Below, in pieces: positions 11,860-25,399 of a stretch of DNA of 64,000 bases (its first letter is position 1; each line of letters starts with the position of its first letter). A program made the position numbers and the translations under genes. The stretch is from Monoplex corrugatus (Eukaryota; Mollusca; Gastropoda; Littorinimorpha; Ranellidae): NCBI GenBank assembly GCA_030674185.1, contig JAPXFY010000022.1, forward strand, positions 36,697,540 to 36,761,539, given 5' to 3'. Below the pieces are notes generated by a model. The model saw only the letters and a list, made by a program, of their open reading frames with translations. It did no database searches and was not told the origin of the DNA.

Positions 11860-13052
11860 CACACTCCTACACAACCAAAATATATTCTGGCAGATATCAG
11901 TTTTCACAGTATCAAACAGTATGACATCAGACAACATCATGTCCAACAATAAAAACCAAAACAAACAAAAAACAAACATACATCAGGCAGCCTGGAGAAA
12001 CGACAAGCTTTGACTTTTTTCTGCGTTCATGGGCGGTAACTCCCTGCTTTCCCAAAGTGGCCCAACAACAGTGCAGTCTCCTTTGACGGGTGGCCCCATG
12101 GCAGCTTGAAATCTCGGGCTCTCATATGGGGTCAAGGAAGTTCCACTGGGTGGGCTCGGGGCTGGTGGTGTGTTGTGGGGCCGGAATGAAACCCCGTGCG
12201 TGGCGCCACTGGCGAGATGATGAGGTTGAGGAAGATAAAACGTCCCCTTTCTCCTATGTAAAAACAAACCCTTCACGTACACTGGAGTTAACGTATGAAT
12301 GAATGTTTACGTAATGACTGTTGTGTTTTATCCCGTCATGTTGGCAGTCATATCCTGATCCGGGGGTGCACATGCTAGACATGATCCTTATCAGAAAAGT
12401 ACAAAACTGGAAATAGAACATACTGATATTTGATATAGCAAAACAAGAGGCGCAAGTTTTTGACCAACTGGCTTTTGTTAAGTGCATACAAAGACAGCAA
12501 AGACTAACTGCACAACATTTAGCTTAAAACAATACAAAACAAACAAAACAAAACAAACAAAACAAAACAAAACGAAAAAAAGTAGACAACTTCCCAAAAC
12601 GGTGTTCAGTAGGAGAACAAGGTAGATGTGTACAATGTTTTTCTAAGTCCCCAGACACTGAACATGGCTTACGGGATCTTTTTGGATTGAAAGAACCTTA
12701 CAGTTCTGGGCAATCTCCTTACATCCTTGAATATCTGTGGCAGAAAGAATCAGTGTCCTTGGATTACATGTTCCTTTCTTCGGAAAATCCATATCCAGCT
12801 TTTGTTTTTCGAAGTAAGGTACAGTGAGTGCAGTTTGTGGTTTAATGTATGCTTTTATAGAAAATGAGTAGTGCAGAATGTTTTTGTTGTTGTCAGCAAT
12901 CTGAATGTTTTCACACCGGAAAATGCACCATTTTGTACAAATTTTAATCTTAATTTTTTTCCAAGACTTTCCTCTTTTTTTTCTTTTCAGCAGTTGCCAT
13001 ATTGACCTTCGTCACGACATGTAAGTTGACAGGACGTAACACTGTGTTGCAG
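11860..13052. other. Unassigned sequence upstream of the first recognised exon
   Basis: Holds an (AAAC)n run near 12536-12572. The frame upstream of 13053 stays open for about 20 codons after a pyrimidine-rich acceptor-like tract near 12990, but those residues do not resemble the SVOP family, so I did not extend the exon. Confidence 0.45.
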
Positions 13053-13151
13053 GCAGCAGACGCCTTAGAGATGATGTTGCTGTCTGTGCTGTCTCCGGTG
13101 GTGAGGTGTGAGTGGTTCCTGTCAGAATGGCAAGTCGCCCTTATCACCACG
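13053..13151 (+). CDS. SVOP: SVOP-like transporter, exon encoding TM1 end to TM2 start
   Basis: SVOP proteins are 12-helix major facilitator relatives of SV2 found on synaptic vesicle membranes; the transported substrate is not established. This exon reads ADALEMMLLSVLSP, then RCEWFLSEWQVALITT, matching the family's ADAMEMM and CEW..WQVALLT region. Acceptor is TTGCAG (ends 13052) and donor GTATGG (13152); it ends in phase 0 and joins VVFLGMG in the next exon. A (GT)n array begins about 30 bp after the donor. The acceptor is less certain than the donor. Earlier exons (N-terminal tail, first part of TM1) were not found. Confidence 0.85.
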
Positions 13152-13183
13152 GTATGGTGTTCTGTCACTGCTTGTCTGTCCAT

Positions 13184-13233
<50 letters not shown>

Positions 13234-13240
13234 GTGTGTT

Positions 13241-13319
<79 letters not shown>

Positions 13320-13490
13320 GTGTGTGTTGTTTGTGTGTGTCTGTTGTGTGTGTGTTGTTGTTTGTGTGTGTGTTGTGTTGTGTGTTTGTATGTTTGTGTG
13401 TGTGTATGATGTGTGTGTGTGTTGGTGTGTGTGTGTTGTGTTTGTATGTGTGTGTGTGTGAGAGAGAGGTGTGTGTGTTTGTTTGTTTGC

Positions 13491-13567
<77 letters not shown>

Positions 13568-13784
13568 GTGTGTGTATTTATTTGTTTGTGTGTGTGTGCG
13601 TGTGTGTGTGTTTGTGTTTGTTTGTTTGTGTGTTTGTTTGTTTGTGTGTTGTGTTTGTGAGTGTGTGTGTTTGTGTGTGTGTGTGTGAGTGTGTGTTTGT
13701 GTGTATGTGTGTTTGTGTGTGTGTGAGTGTGTGTGAGAGTGTGTTTGTGTGTGTGTGTGAGTGTGTGTGTGTGTGTGGTGTGTG

Positions 13785-13828
<44 letters not shown>

Positions 13829-13849
13829 CTGTGTGTGTGTGTGTGTTCT
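13184..13849. repeat. Long GT-rich microsatellite, about 660 bp
   Basis: (GT)n with TTTG, GAGA and TATG interruptions. It starts about 30 bp downstream of the exon donor. Frames reading Val/Cys repeats are artefacts. Confidence 0.96.
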
Positions 13850-15222
13850 TTATTTTAATTTAAAGTCTTTCATTATCTTGCCTTTTATGTAAATATACAG
13901 TGATTAGACATGGGAAAGAGAACAGGTTGTCTGTGTTTATCAACATTAACCATTCTCTTTCATGTACCCAATCCTCAGTTCGACTGGAAAATCGAACTGA
14001 ACGTCTAGTCCTTCGGAAGGAGACCAAAAACGAGTCTGACCCACATACGCTATAGATCCCACGGCAGTTGAAAATCGTGAAAAGCAGGGCATTTGCTCGG
14101 CTGCCCTGGTATAAAACATTATTGATGTCCTAGGTCCCTGCCCTTGACGGCCAGTTAGCCTTACCTTTAAAAATACTAAAATACAGACATAGGTGGCACA
14201 GCACCGCAGGGACGGGCTGTCAACGGGGAGAACAATCCGAGTCTCTCGTGGGAAATCCATTGTGACAAAAAGAAATGACTATGAACATGAATATGAATAT
14301 CTGCTTTACAGAAAAGGTTAAAGTTACCACTGTCTAATGACAAACTGGACATCAAAATCAAAGGGCAAAAACTTCACTAAAAGGCAGAATTTAAACACTA
14401 GGGATGTTTATTCACGAAAGATAGAAAAATAGGCAGAAAAATTGAGAGCAGAGCACGAAAAGGAAATTCTGCAAACTACCAACTTTCACCCCTTCTAAAA
14501 CACCCACGCATCTCTATAGAAACAGAAGCCAGGCTTATCAGTGCAATCTGTACCAAAGGCAGTGTCAGCGATCAAAGAAACAGAAACCAGAAATACATGA
14601 AAATAGAATGGAGTTTAATCAACGGAATAAGACAATCTGTGTACACATACTGGTTTACCAGTACCAGACCATGACATTAAACAAAACCCTTTTGCGAAAG
14701 ATCACAAGCTGTTGGTGAAAGTAATGTGTCAGAAGTGCTGCAGCAGCAGCAGGCAAGGTCAAAAGAGGCAGGGGTAGAAAGGAAGAAATGCAAGAGATGG
14801 CTGGAATAACGCCAGTCAGCCAATACACCATTACATAACCCAACAACGGATCAAGTGATTTGTTCACTTAGCCATCCAGCCTACCAGCTTGCATCACCAG
14901 TCAATAGTTCGACATTAGAGGAAAACCAGTGTGGTTCATGATGGAATGGATGAAGGCACTGCATATCTACATGTCTACGCCAGACTTCCCATGTGACCAT
15001 AGACCATAGCTTCATCTCCCCACATCACCCTCTGATATATACAATAAGCGGACAGACGAAGTTAAGTCAATAAAATCACTGTAGGATTGACTTCAAGATC
15101 CGTGTCTACTGTTGTTGGTGTACAATCCCCAGCAGTCACTGGTACAACATTGGTTGATGTAACGTGATGACTGTGATTACAGTCATATCACCCTAGGACT
15201 TGAACGGTATTCACGCTAACAC
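13850..15222. other. Unassigned intron sequence
   Basis: No gene or repeat family recognised. A moderately GC-rich block at 13970-14240 may be an old interspersed repeat. Confidence 0.4.
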
Positions 15223-15317
15223 AGACCTATAATAGACCCATAATAATAATAATAATAATAATAATAGTGAACATTTATGGCGCTTAATCTAAAAAAAGCC
15301 CTAAGCGCTTACAGTAA

Positions 15318-15535
<218 letters not shown>

Positions 15536-15578
15536 AGATTTCAAGGTGGCAGCTGAAGTAAGAGTACAGAACTACAGG

Positions 15579-17760
15579 CTAGGATTTAAAAAGAGTGGTT
15601 TTTAGACTGGACTTAAACGAAGAAAGGGTACAGGTAGAGCGGAGAGGAAAGGGAAGTTTATTCCAAATAGAGGGGGCCTGATAAGAAAAAGCACGTTCAC
15701 CAAGAGTTTTGTTGCGGAAGCGTGGGATTCTAAGTAGGTGGGCATCAGTAGAAGAGCGTAGCTCTCTGGAGGGAATGTAAACAGTCAGGAGATCAGAAAG
15801 ATAGGGGGGAGCTAGACCAGCCAGAGACTTATGGCATAGGAGGGAAAGTTTATAGTCAATACGCTTTCGAACAGGAAGCCAGTGTAGAGTTCGAAGCAGA
15901 GGGGAAACATGAGTTGACCTTGGGCATTTCCGTACAAGGCGAGCAGCGTTATTTTGAACTTTTTGCAATTTGGATAAGAGTTTTGGGGGCAGCCAGCAAG
16001 AAGCGAGTTACAGTAGTCGAGTCTGGAAAGAATGAGTGCAGAAATGAGAGTTATAGTGCTTTCTTCAGATAGAAGATGACGCACAGAACTGATCCGTCGA
16101 AGTTCTAAGTAACAAGCACGACAGACAGAGGATACCTGGCTGTGGAAGGAAAGAGTTTGGTCCAGTACAACTCCAAGATTACGCACGGATGTGGAAGTGT
16201 GGATTACCGAGTCTTCAAGCTGGATAGAAACAGGGATAGGCACAGTAGACAGAAGTCGCTTTGATGCAATAAATATAAATTCTGTTTTGTCATTATTCAG
16301 CTGGAGTTTGTTGCATGTCATCCAAGACTTTATGTCAGAAATGCAGAGCTGTGTGCGTTGAATTATAGAAGGGATAGTGGAGGGATGGCCAGACATGTAG
16401 ATTTGGTTGTCATCAGAAAAACAGTGATGGGATATGTGATGATGGCTACAATGTCAGAGATGGGCTGAGTGTACAAAATAAAGAGAATAGGGCCTAAGAC
16501 AGAGCCCTGAGGAACACCGTACTTCAAGATGGTAGGATTAGAAGAGACACCATTTATGGAGACAACTTGTACACGACCAGAAAGGTAGGATTGAAACCAT
16601 GACAGAGCAATGCCAGAGATACCAAAAATATTCTGAAGTCGAGAAAGAAGAGTATTGTGATCAATAGTGTCGAAGGCAGAAGAGAGATCAAGAAGAGAGA
16701 GAAGGGACACCTGACCATTGTCTAGAGTAGATAGCAGATCATTCACAATCTTCAAAAGAGCAGTCTCTGTACTATGACCAGAGCGATAGGCAGATTGCAA
16801 AGGATAGAGAAGGCTGTTGCAATCCAGGTGTTCCTGGAGTTGGAGAAGTGCGATCTTTTCAATAATCTTAGAAAGAAAGGACAGATTGGAAACAGGACGG
16901 TAGTTTTTCAGGTTTTCAGGATCAAGGGAGAGTTTCTTTAGAAGAGGTTGAACAATAGCTGTCTTGAGAATAGAAGGAAAACATCCAGAAGTGAGAGAGT
17001 CATTTACAATGACAGTGATGTAGGGAAGCAAATCGTGAATCAATTGGGATAAAAGAACAGATGGAAGGGGATCAAGTGCACATGTCTTTATGGTAGTTTT
17101 ATGAATAACTTCACTGACAACAGCTTCAGTCACAGGCTTAAATTCATTAAACAGGTTTCCAGTGAAAGAGTCATAGGGAACATCTGGTAACATTGCTGAC
17201 TGAGAGTCGAGGCTTGAACGAAGATCTTCAATTTTGTTACTAAAAAAGTCACAAAATTTCTGTGGTAGATTAGAGGGATAGACAGGCGAAGGAAGTGGGG
17301 ATGATTTTATTCTCCCCATGAATGCATTAGTGACCTTGAACAGTTGTTTTGTTGTAGTACATGCAGTGATTTTTGAATTATAATATGCTGACTTGGCTTG
17401 TTGTACTAAGGTATTTACTAAATTGTTAGCAGCACGCATTATCTGTTTGTGAATTTCTAGTCCACTTTTAAGCCATTGTCTCTCAGCCCTTCGTCTTGCA
17501 CGCTTAGCATCCAGTACTTGTTCTCCAGCAGCTGGAAACCAGGGCGACGGTGGTCGGGTGGAGATTTTCCGTCGAAGAACAGGAGCATGGCGATCCATGA
17601 CGTCTTGAAGAAGGCTGTTGAACAGCCCGGCAGATAGGGCAGGAGCCGACTGAAGAGCGGCCAGCACATCCGATCTAAAAGCCACAAAGTCGATGGATGC
17701 CAAGTCACGCTTCTCAATGTAGCGGGGAGGCTTAGAGGGAACAGGGAGGTTCAGCATGGC
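15579..17760 (-). pseudogene. CR1/L2-like ORF2 reverse transcriptase, disrupted
   Basis: ORF2 would reverse-transcribe the element RNA at a nicked target. The long first frame (17757 to 16366) carries RT blocks LKNYRPVSNLSFLSKIIEK, SAYRSGHSTETALL, LLDLSSAFDTIDHNTL and GVPQGSVLGPILF. A frameshift near 16400 falls in the catalytic block, where the expected YADD reads FSDD in the shifted frame. The next frame (16396 to about 15980) carries CNKLQLNNDKTEF and LSRLDYCNSLLAG. A second frameshift near 15965 leads into VQNNAARLVRK, LHWLPVRKRIDYKL and the end at FKSSLKTTLFKS. Two frameshifts and the missing 5' end make it inactive. Confidence 0.9.
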
Positions 17761-17886
17761 TAGAACAGGGTAGTGGTCCGAAGTCAGGGACAGGCTGGTC
17801 GAGACAGACTCAACCAGTTCTCCTTCAGGGTGAATGATCCAGTCGAGAATATGGCCAGATAGACCAATAATAGACCTATAATAGAC

Positions 17887-18072
17887 ATATAATAGACGAA
17901 TTACCTACCGGTTTCGGTTTTGGGGTCTTGAACTGTGTACAGAATCAACAGGGCACAAAATCAACAGGGCACAAAATCGGGCACAAAATCAACAGACAGA
18001 CACACCTACAAGACATAAACAACACATAGTTCACTGGTCGTACAAGAAGAGGATGGGCTGAACAGGAAGATA
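17887..18072. other. Unassigned intron sequence
   Basis: Short stretch with imperfect ATAGACA and ACAAAATC duplications; nothing else is seen. Confidence 0.4.
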
Positions 18073-18080
18073 ATGCACAT

Positions 18081-18082
<2 letters not shown>

Positions 18083-18172
<90 letters not shown>
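18083..18172. repeat. (GA)n microsatellite
   Basis: GA repeats with one GG interruption. Confidence 0.96.
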
Positions 18173-18174
<2 letters not shown>

Positions 18175-18339
18175 ACAGAAGGAAGGAAGCTGGTTCTTGT
18201 ATCTGTATGTTTTGTATGTTTTTTGTGCGTGTGTTTGTTTGTAATACATATTGTTTGTCTTTTTGAACCCTGCACCCCATATTCAAAGTATGTATGATTC
18301 AAACCTTAAAAAACACATCTCTATGTCTCACACACAAAC

Positions 18340-18387
18340 ACATGCACATATATATATGTGCACGTACATATGTATATGTAAATATAT

Positions 18388-18418
<31 letters not shown>

Positions 18419-18705
18419 TAATATAATAAAATACATTACACACAAAAATATATATATATATTATATTATATTATATTGTGTGTGTGTGTGTGTGTGTATG
18501 TGTGTATGCGCGCGCGCGCGTTCGCATGTATGTATGTACGTACGTATGTAAGTATGTATATCTGTATGTCTATATGTACGTATGTACGTAGTCTGTATGT
18601 CTTTGTATGTCTGTCTGTCTGTCTGCCTGTCTGTCTGTATGTATGTATATATGTATGTATGTATGTATATATGTATGTATGTATGTATATATGTATGTAT
18701 GTATG

Positions 18706-18739
<34 letters not shown>

Positions 18740-18775
18740 TGTATGTATGTATGTATTATGTATGTATGTCTTCTT
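18340..18775. repeat. (TA)n, (GT)n and (GTAT)n compound microsatellite
   Basis: TA-rich runs to about 18478, GT to 18520, then GTAT and GTCT tetranucleotides to 18775. Tyr/Val/Cys-rich frames here are artefacts. Confidence 0.95.
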
Positions 18776-18999
18776 TCTTTCTTGTAAATGTCTGTATGTT
18801 GTTTTTGTACGCTGTTGAGGACCCAAAGGTTGACAGTAAAAGATATTTCGTCTGTGTTTGTGTTGATATGTACACTGTTCAATTCCTAAGGTAAGTGCAA
18901 TATATTTGTTTCTGATATCCGATTTCTCTTCTGCAGTCATTTTTTTTTCTAATTTTCATATGCAGTCACAACAGTGTTTGGGCTTCTTGTTGTGGACAG

Positions 19000-19071
19000 G
19001 TGGTCTTTCTAGGCATGGGAATCAGTTCGCCCATCATCGGCCTGATTGGGGACAAATATGGAAGGAAAGTG
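19000..19071 (+). CDS. SVOP: SVOP-like transporter, exon encoding TM2 and the TM2-TM3 loop
   Basis: Reads VVFLGMGISSPIIGLIGDKY then GRKV. GDKYGRK is the major facilitator motif A in the cytoplasmic loop between helices 2 and 3. The acceptor is GGACAG (ends 18999). The donor is taken as GTCAGT at 19072, because including the final Val gives the same loop length as known SVOP proteins. Both boundaries are in phase 0. A TCTG-rich stretch begins about 15 bp after the donor. Confidence 0.88.
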
Positions 19072-19084
19072 GTCAGTTTAAAAA

Positions 19085-19975
19085 TCTGTCTGTCTCTGTC
19101 TGCCTCTGTCTGTCTCTTTCTGTGTCTCTCTCACTCTGTGTGTGTGTCTCTCTCGCTCTGCTTGTCTCTGTGTCCCTCTGTTTCTGTCCGTCTGTTGCTA
19201 ATCGTCATTACCTTCTCTGTCTGTCTGTCAGACACTCTTCTCTGTCACATTGGTATTTTCTTAAACCAATCATCACATGGGTCTGCCTGTCTCACACTGT
19301 TTTTACTCTCTCAGGCACTCAGAAATCTGTGTCTGTTCATTTTCCCCTCTGTTTTACATGTTTCTCATCTTTTTAAATGTATCTTTGTTTCACGCTTTGT
19401 GGTGTTTTTTTTCCATCTCCTCTGTTTCTCATGTTGGTTTCATACACTTTCATCTGTCTTTCGGTGTTTTCCTCTTTCTCTGAGTTTTTTTTTTCAATTC
19501 TTATTCCTTTTCCTTTCTCCGTTCTCCGTCCATAATGTTCTTGGGAGACTACGATGGTGGTTTCCCGTTGCCTTCCATCGTTTTTTTTTGCGGTCTCTCC
19601 GCTAGCCTTATTCTCTCCCGAGATATCCACAAGGCAGTGGAGCTATTTATCCATAGCTGGGGGTCTGGTTCGTGGGCACCAGGGCATATCCACACGCCGG
19701 TGGGCCTGCGAGCCGCTCGTCTGGGGGCCAGACTTCCTCCGAGTCCCTCGAGATTTAGCCTGAGTCCGTGAGGTGCTCAGTTACCGCATGTCGCCACGAG
19801 GAGGCATAACATAGGGCTTGCTGATGGAGAGGCTATGTACTGACAGGAAGAGACTTACGCATTCTGCTCTTCTTTTCGCATAGCTGCAAGCAGCAGTGCT
19901 AGCCAGCGGTGCAGCTGAAAGTGAGAGGTGACAAGCACGCAGTCACTAGCCGACACACTAGACGCATCACATCTG
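19085..19975. other. Pyrimidine-rich intron sequence and unassigned repeat-like block
   Basis: (TCTG)n-like sequence to about 19250 and T-rich sequence to 19520. The GC-richer block at 19600-19975 looks like an interspersed repeat, but I could not classify it. Confidence 0.4.
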
Positions 19976-19979
19976 CCAT

Positions 19980-20430
19980 TGAGTTCTTGAATGTTATATA
20001 GAACCAATACTGTTGTACGGCTGCGAGGCGTGGACAGTCAACAAGCAAAGCCAAAACAAGATTGAGGCAGCCGAGATGTGGTTTCTAAGAAGGATGTTGA
20101 GAGTTCTATGGACAGCTAAGAAAACAAACGAGACAGTCTTGATGGAGGCAGACACAAGTAGATCATTCATAAGGAAGATTAGGAAAAAGCAGGCAACATT
20201 CATAGGCCATTTTATGAGGAAGGGGGATTTGGAACACCTGGTCACAACGGGAAAGCTGGAGGGAAGGAGAGCACCGAGTAGACCCAGGGAAAAGATACAG
20301 ACGGACTTGCAGAGTGGCTGAAGACAGGGAGGGTGGAAGAGATGCTTGAGGCAACAAGAGGTAGAGACAGATGAAAGTCCATAATCGCCAACGCCATGCG
20401 GCAAGGCACCTGATGATGATGATGATGATT
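19980..20430 (+). mobile_element. Non-LTR retrotransposon 3' remnant (GHFMRK family), + copy
   Basis: Reads YGCEAWTVNKQSQNKIEAAE, MWFLRRMLRVLWTAKKTNET and IRKKQATFIGHFMRKGDLEH, then a (TGA)n tail at 20411-20429. Nearly the same sequence occurs inverted at 10.4-10.9 kb. It is 5' truncated and has no RT domain. Confidence 0.78.
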
Positions 20431-20754
20431 CCTTTTCCATTTCCTATGTGAAAACTGAGGCTTTGTTTCATACTGACCAGAGGTGCGCGCGCGCGCACGC
20501 GTATATATATATATTATATATATATATATATAATTATATCTCTGTGTGTGTGTGTGTGTGCGCGCGCGCGCGCGTGTGTGTTGTTGTGTGTGTGCGCGCG
20601 TGTGTGGTCATTTCTTATTCTTTCTTTTTTCATCTTTTCCTTCTGCTTTTTCATCTCGTATCCTTTCACTGTCCTATCATCTATTTCTCTGCATTTTGAA
20701 TATTTGTCATTCTACGTCTTTTCATCTTTTACTTGTTCTCTGTCTTTTCATCTC

Positions 20755-21992
20755 TTATAAAGTCTGTCTGGTCATCTTTCCTTTATAAAGTCTGTCTGTC
20801 TGGTCATCTTTCCCTTATAAGGTCTGTCTGTTTGTCTGTCTGGTCATCTTTCCCTTGTAAAGTCTGTCTGTCTGTCTGGTCATCTTTCCTTTATAAAGTC
20901 TGTCTGGTCATCTTTCCCTTATAAAGTCTGTCTGTCTGTCTGGTCATCTTTCCCTTATAAAGTCTGTCTGTCTGTCTGGTCATCTTTCCCTTATAAAGTC
21001 TGTCTGTTCTGGTCATCTTTCCCTTATAAAGTCTGTCTGTCTGTTCATCTTTCCGTTATAAAGTCTGTCTGTCTGACTGTCTGTCTGTCTGGTCATCTTT
21101 CCCTTATAAAGTCAGTCTGTCTGTCTGTCTGGTTATCTTTCCCTTATAAAGTCTGTCTGTCTGGTCATCTTTCCCTTGTAAAGTCTGTCTGTCTGTCTGG
21201 TCATCTTTCCCTTACAAAATCTGTCTGTCTGGTCATCTTTCCATTATAAGGTCTGTCTGTCTGTCTGGTCATCTTTCCCTTATAAGGTCTGTCTGTCTGT
21301 CTGGTCATCTTTCCCTTATAAAGTCTGTCTGTCTGTCTGGTCATCTTTCCCTTATAAGGTCTGTCTGTCTGTCTGGTCATCTTTCCCTTATAAAGTCTGA
21401 CTGTCTGGTCATCTTTCCCTTATAAAGGTCTGTCTGTCTGTCTGTGTCATCTTTCCCTTATAAAGTCTGTCTGTCTGTCTGTTGTCTGGTCATCTTTCCC
21501 TTATAAAGTCTGTCTGTCTGTCTGGTCATCTTTCCCTTATAAAGTCTGTCTGTCTGCCTGTCTGTCTGTCTGGTCATCTTTCCCTTATAAAGTCTGTCTG
21601 TCTGACTGTCTGGTCATCTTTCCCTTATAAAGTCTGCCTGTCTGTTGGTCATCTTTCCCAAAAAAAGTCTGTCTGTCTGTCTAACTGTCTGGTCATCTTT
21701 CCCCAAAAAAGTCTGTCTGTCTGTCTGTCTATCTGTCTGTCTGGTCATCTTTCTCTTATAAAGTCTGTCTGTCTGTCTGTCTGGTCATCTTTCCCTTATA
21801 AAGTCTGTCTGTCTGTCTATCTGTCTGTCTGGTCATCTTTCCCTTATAAAGTCTGTCTGTCTGTCTGGTCATCTTTCCCTTATAAAGTCTGTTGTCTGTC
21901 TGTCATCTTTCCCTTATAAAGTCTGTTTGACTGTCTGTCTGGTCATCTTTCCCTTATAAAGTCTGTCTGTCCTGTCTGGTCATCTCTCCCTT
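20755..21992. repeat. About 36-bp minisatellite with variable (GTCT)n spacer, about 34 copies
   Basis: The core GGTCATCTTTCCCTTATAAA is followed by G and a run of 2-6 GTCT units, so unit length varies from about 28 to 44 bp. Variants have AAAAAA or TTGTAA in place of TTATAA. Confidence 0.95.
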
Positions 21993-21999
21993 ACAACGT

Positions 22000-22600
22000 C
22001 TGCTAACGATTCAGACCCTGAAAAGTGACTTCCGGCGGAAACGGAAGAAGCTAAACAACTGAAGATACTACATTGACACTAGAATGAGCATCGGCGGAGT
22101 AGGCAGTGACATGAAAACCGTTTCAGCAAAGCCATAAACACTTTCACAATGCTGTGTGGAGGTCTCTCAGTACACCACCAACATCAGTCTGAAATTGTAC
22201 CAGAGCTGTGTCGTTTCCATTCTACTTTACGGCTGGCAATGTTGAGGATGACATGAAGCGACCTTATCAAGTTGTCAGTGTTTCACACAAAGAACGTCCA
22301 GAGAATCATGCAAGTCTTCTGGCTCAACACCATCCACAGTCAACAATAACTTGCCTGATGCAGTCAAGAGTATAGGATCGGGCACATCGTCTGAAGACAG
22401 CAGGATAACATCAGCACCATCACCATTTATTGAACACCTGAAGGAAGAGGACAAACAGAAAGAGCGAAGAACACACGGCGATGAAAAGTAGAGATCTCAA
22501 GGCCATGAAACACGTTTGGCTGCTATACAAATGTCGGCCCTCAATAGACAAAGTTGGAGAACGTTCGCTGCTACCCTGCATGTCAACAGCAAAGTAGGCA
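22000..22600 (+). mobile_element. Degenerate LINE C-terminal remnant (RTE-like)
   Basis: Scattered frames match the usual end of a LINE polyprotein: KLYQSCVVSILLYGW, FHTKN-like and QVFWLNTIHSQQ, RIGHIV.RQQDNIS, and a final SWRTFAATLHVNSK. Stops and frame changes are frequent. It belongs to a different family from the CR1 copies and lies just after the 36-bp minisatellite. Confidence 0.65.
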
Positions 22601-22689
22601 ATAAGTCAGTGAATACTATACAGGGTTAGTATTGTACGAAACATAATATAAATCACAATACAAGACCCTGATATTCAATTTTCTCAGAG

Positions 22690-24274
22690 AGTGTCTCCGC
22701 ACTCACAATGTGTTCTTATACTACGACTGTCTCCCTACTCTCCTCCCATTCATCACTGACATCATCAACACTTCTCTTCAAACTGGAACTGTCCCAGATT
22801 CTTTCAAGTCTGCTATTGTTCACCCTCTCCTCAAGAAATACAATTTAGACCCAAATGAACTGAAAAATTACAGCCTATCTCTAATCTCTCTTTCTTGTCA
22901 AAACTCCTGGAAAAAGTTGTCCTCAACCAGCTGAACTCTCACCTGTCTGCCAACAATCTCCTCAATCCTTTCCAGTCAGCCTACCGCCAGTGCCATAGCA
23001 CTGAAAATGCCCTACTACACATTCTCAACAATCTCCTCCTTGCAACTGATACTGGCAAAGTCTCTCTCCTCACACTCCTTGATCTGTCTGCAGCCTTTGA
23101 TACCATTGATCATGGTATTCTCCTTTCTAGACTCCATCATACTTTTGGCATCTCTGACACTGCACTCTCCTGGTTCACTTCATATCTATCAAACAGAAAA
23201 CAAACTGTTCTCATCAATGCACTTACTCTCAACCTGCATACCTGACCTGTGGTGTTCCATAAGGATCTGTCCTTGGCCCTGTTCTTTTCACTCTTTACAC
23301 CTCCCCCCGCTTCTATGCTGATGACACCCAACTTCAAGACAGTGACTCACCTGACAATATACAGCGTCTCTTGACTTGCACCACTGAGTGTTACTCGGAC
23401 ATTAAGAACTGGATGACATACAATAAACTTCAGCTTAACGACGACAAGACAGAAGCTATCCTCATTGGCACCCGTCAGAAACTTTCTCTGCTGCCTCCTC
23501 TTTCTCTCCCCAATTTCTGATTCAGCTAAAAACCTTGGTGTCTGCCTTGACTCTACCTTCTCCATGAACAATTTTGTTTCTCAAACTGCCAGATCTTGCT
23601 ACTATCACCTCCATCGTATAAGCCTGATCAGGAAGTATCTCTCTGTCGAAACAACTGCAAAACTCGTTCTCTCCTTCATAATGTCTCGCATTGACTATTG
23701 CAATTCACTCCTGTCTGGTCTTCCTGCCTCCACCATTCACATCCTACAGCGCATTCAAAACAATGCTGCACGCCTTGTACTCAAAAAGAAAAAAGCTGAC
23801 CACATATCTCCTCTGCTGACACAACTTCACTGGCTCCCTGTATCAAAGCGCATACAGTACAAACTAGACACCATGTGCTACAAAAGCCTCAATAACGCAG
23901 CCCCCGATTACCTGTCAAGCCTACTTGAGATCTATGTTCCCTCACGTACCCTCCGCTCTGCCTCCGATCCTCTGATTTTTCGCTTTCCACGCACTAAGCT
24001 CAATACCTATGGTCCACGAGCCTTCTCTGTTTCTGGTCCACTCTCCTGGAACAAACTTTCTCTCTCAGTCCGTCAGCAACCTACTTTTGTCTTCTTCAAG
24101 TCCGCTCTCAAAACTCACCTTTTCTCCTCTGCATAAAATCCTGACCTCACTCAACCCCCTCTGCAGCCTGTCTCCGCTCGGAGTGGAATCACATTGTAAT
24201 ATATAATTGTATATAATATGCTCTCTATAATTTTCCATTGCTTTTATTCTTTCTCCCCATTTATAGCCATACGT

Positions 24275-24326
<52 letters not shown>

Positions 24327-24440
24327 TGTGTGTGCGTGCGTGTGTGTGCGTGCGTGCGTGTGTCTGTTTCAGCGCTTAGATTTGATTTTATCAAGATTTT
24401 GCATTATATAAATATTGTAATTATTATTATTATTATTATA
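22690..24440 (+). mobile_element. 5'-truncated CR1/L2-like LINE, close copy of the 38-42 kb element
   Basis: Starts in the RT domain (LPTLLPFITDIINTSLQTG) and is nearly identical to the 40.1-41.6 kb sequence. It contains LDLSAAFDTIDH, has small deletions around the YADD block (FYADDTQLQ remains but frames shift near 22900, 23240 and 23500), and keeps an uninterrupted last 200 residues ending KTHLFSSA. The 3' UTR carries (GT)n at 24275-24358, then a terminal AGCGC...(ATT)n module. Its 3' end abuts the 43-bp minisatellite. Confidence 0.92.
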
Positions 24441-25379
24441 AGAGCATACACACAAAATGACGGTGAATGTGATTTACCATTGTAGAACATACACACAAAA
24501 TGGTGGTGAATATGATTATCATTGTAGAACATACACACAAAATGGCGGTGAACGTGATTTACCATTGTAGAACATACACACAAAATGGCGGTGAATATGA
24601 TTTACCATTGTAGAACATACACACAAAATGGCGGTGAATATGATTTACCATTGTAGAACATACACACAAAATGGCGGTGAATATGATTTACCATTGTAGA
24701 ACATACACACAAAATGGCGGTGAATATGATTTACCATTGTAGAACATACACACAAAATGGCGGTGAATATGATTTACCATTGTAGAACATACACACAAAA
24801 TAGCGGTGAATATGATTTACCATTGTAGAACATACACACAAAATGGCGGTGAATATGATTTACCATTGTAGAACATACACACAAAATGGCGGTGAATATG
24901 ATTTACCATTGTAGAACATACACACAAAATAGCGGTGAATATGATTTACCATTGTAGAACATACACACAAAATGGCGGTGAATATGATTTACCATTGTAG
25001 AACATACACACAAAATAGCGGTGAATGTGATTTACCATTGTAGAACATACAAAATGGCGGTGAATGTGATTTACCATTGTAGAACATACACACAAAATAG
25101 CGGTGAATGTGATTGACCATTGTAGAACATACAGACAAAATGGCGGTGAATGTGATTTACCATTATAGAACATACACACAAAATGGCGGTGAATGTGATT
25201 TACCATTGTAGAACATACACACAAAATAGCGGTGAATGTGATTTACCATTGTAGAACATACACACAAAATGGCGGTGAATGTGATTTACCATTGTAGAAC
25301 ATACACACAAAATGGCGGTGAATGTGATTTACCATTGTAGAACATACACACAAAATAGCGGTGAATGTGATTTACCATT
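24441..25379. repeat. 43-bp minisatellite, about 22 copies, ending 20 bp before an exon
   Basis: The unit contains ACCATTGTAGAACATACACA and AAAATGGCGGTGAATATGAT. Copies alternate GGCGG/AGCGG and ATATG/ATGTG. The last copy ends about 20 bp upstream of the acceptor at 25399. Confidence 0.96.
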
Positions 25380-25399
25380 CTGTTGTTCTGATTTTACAG

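Noticed and set aside
12990..13052. Extension of the first recognised exon upstream to an acceptor-like tract near 12990
   Set aside because: The extra residues do not match the SVOP family, while a good TTGCAG lies directly before the conserved ADALEMM block.
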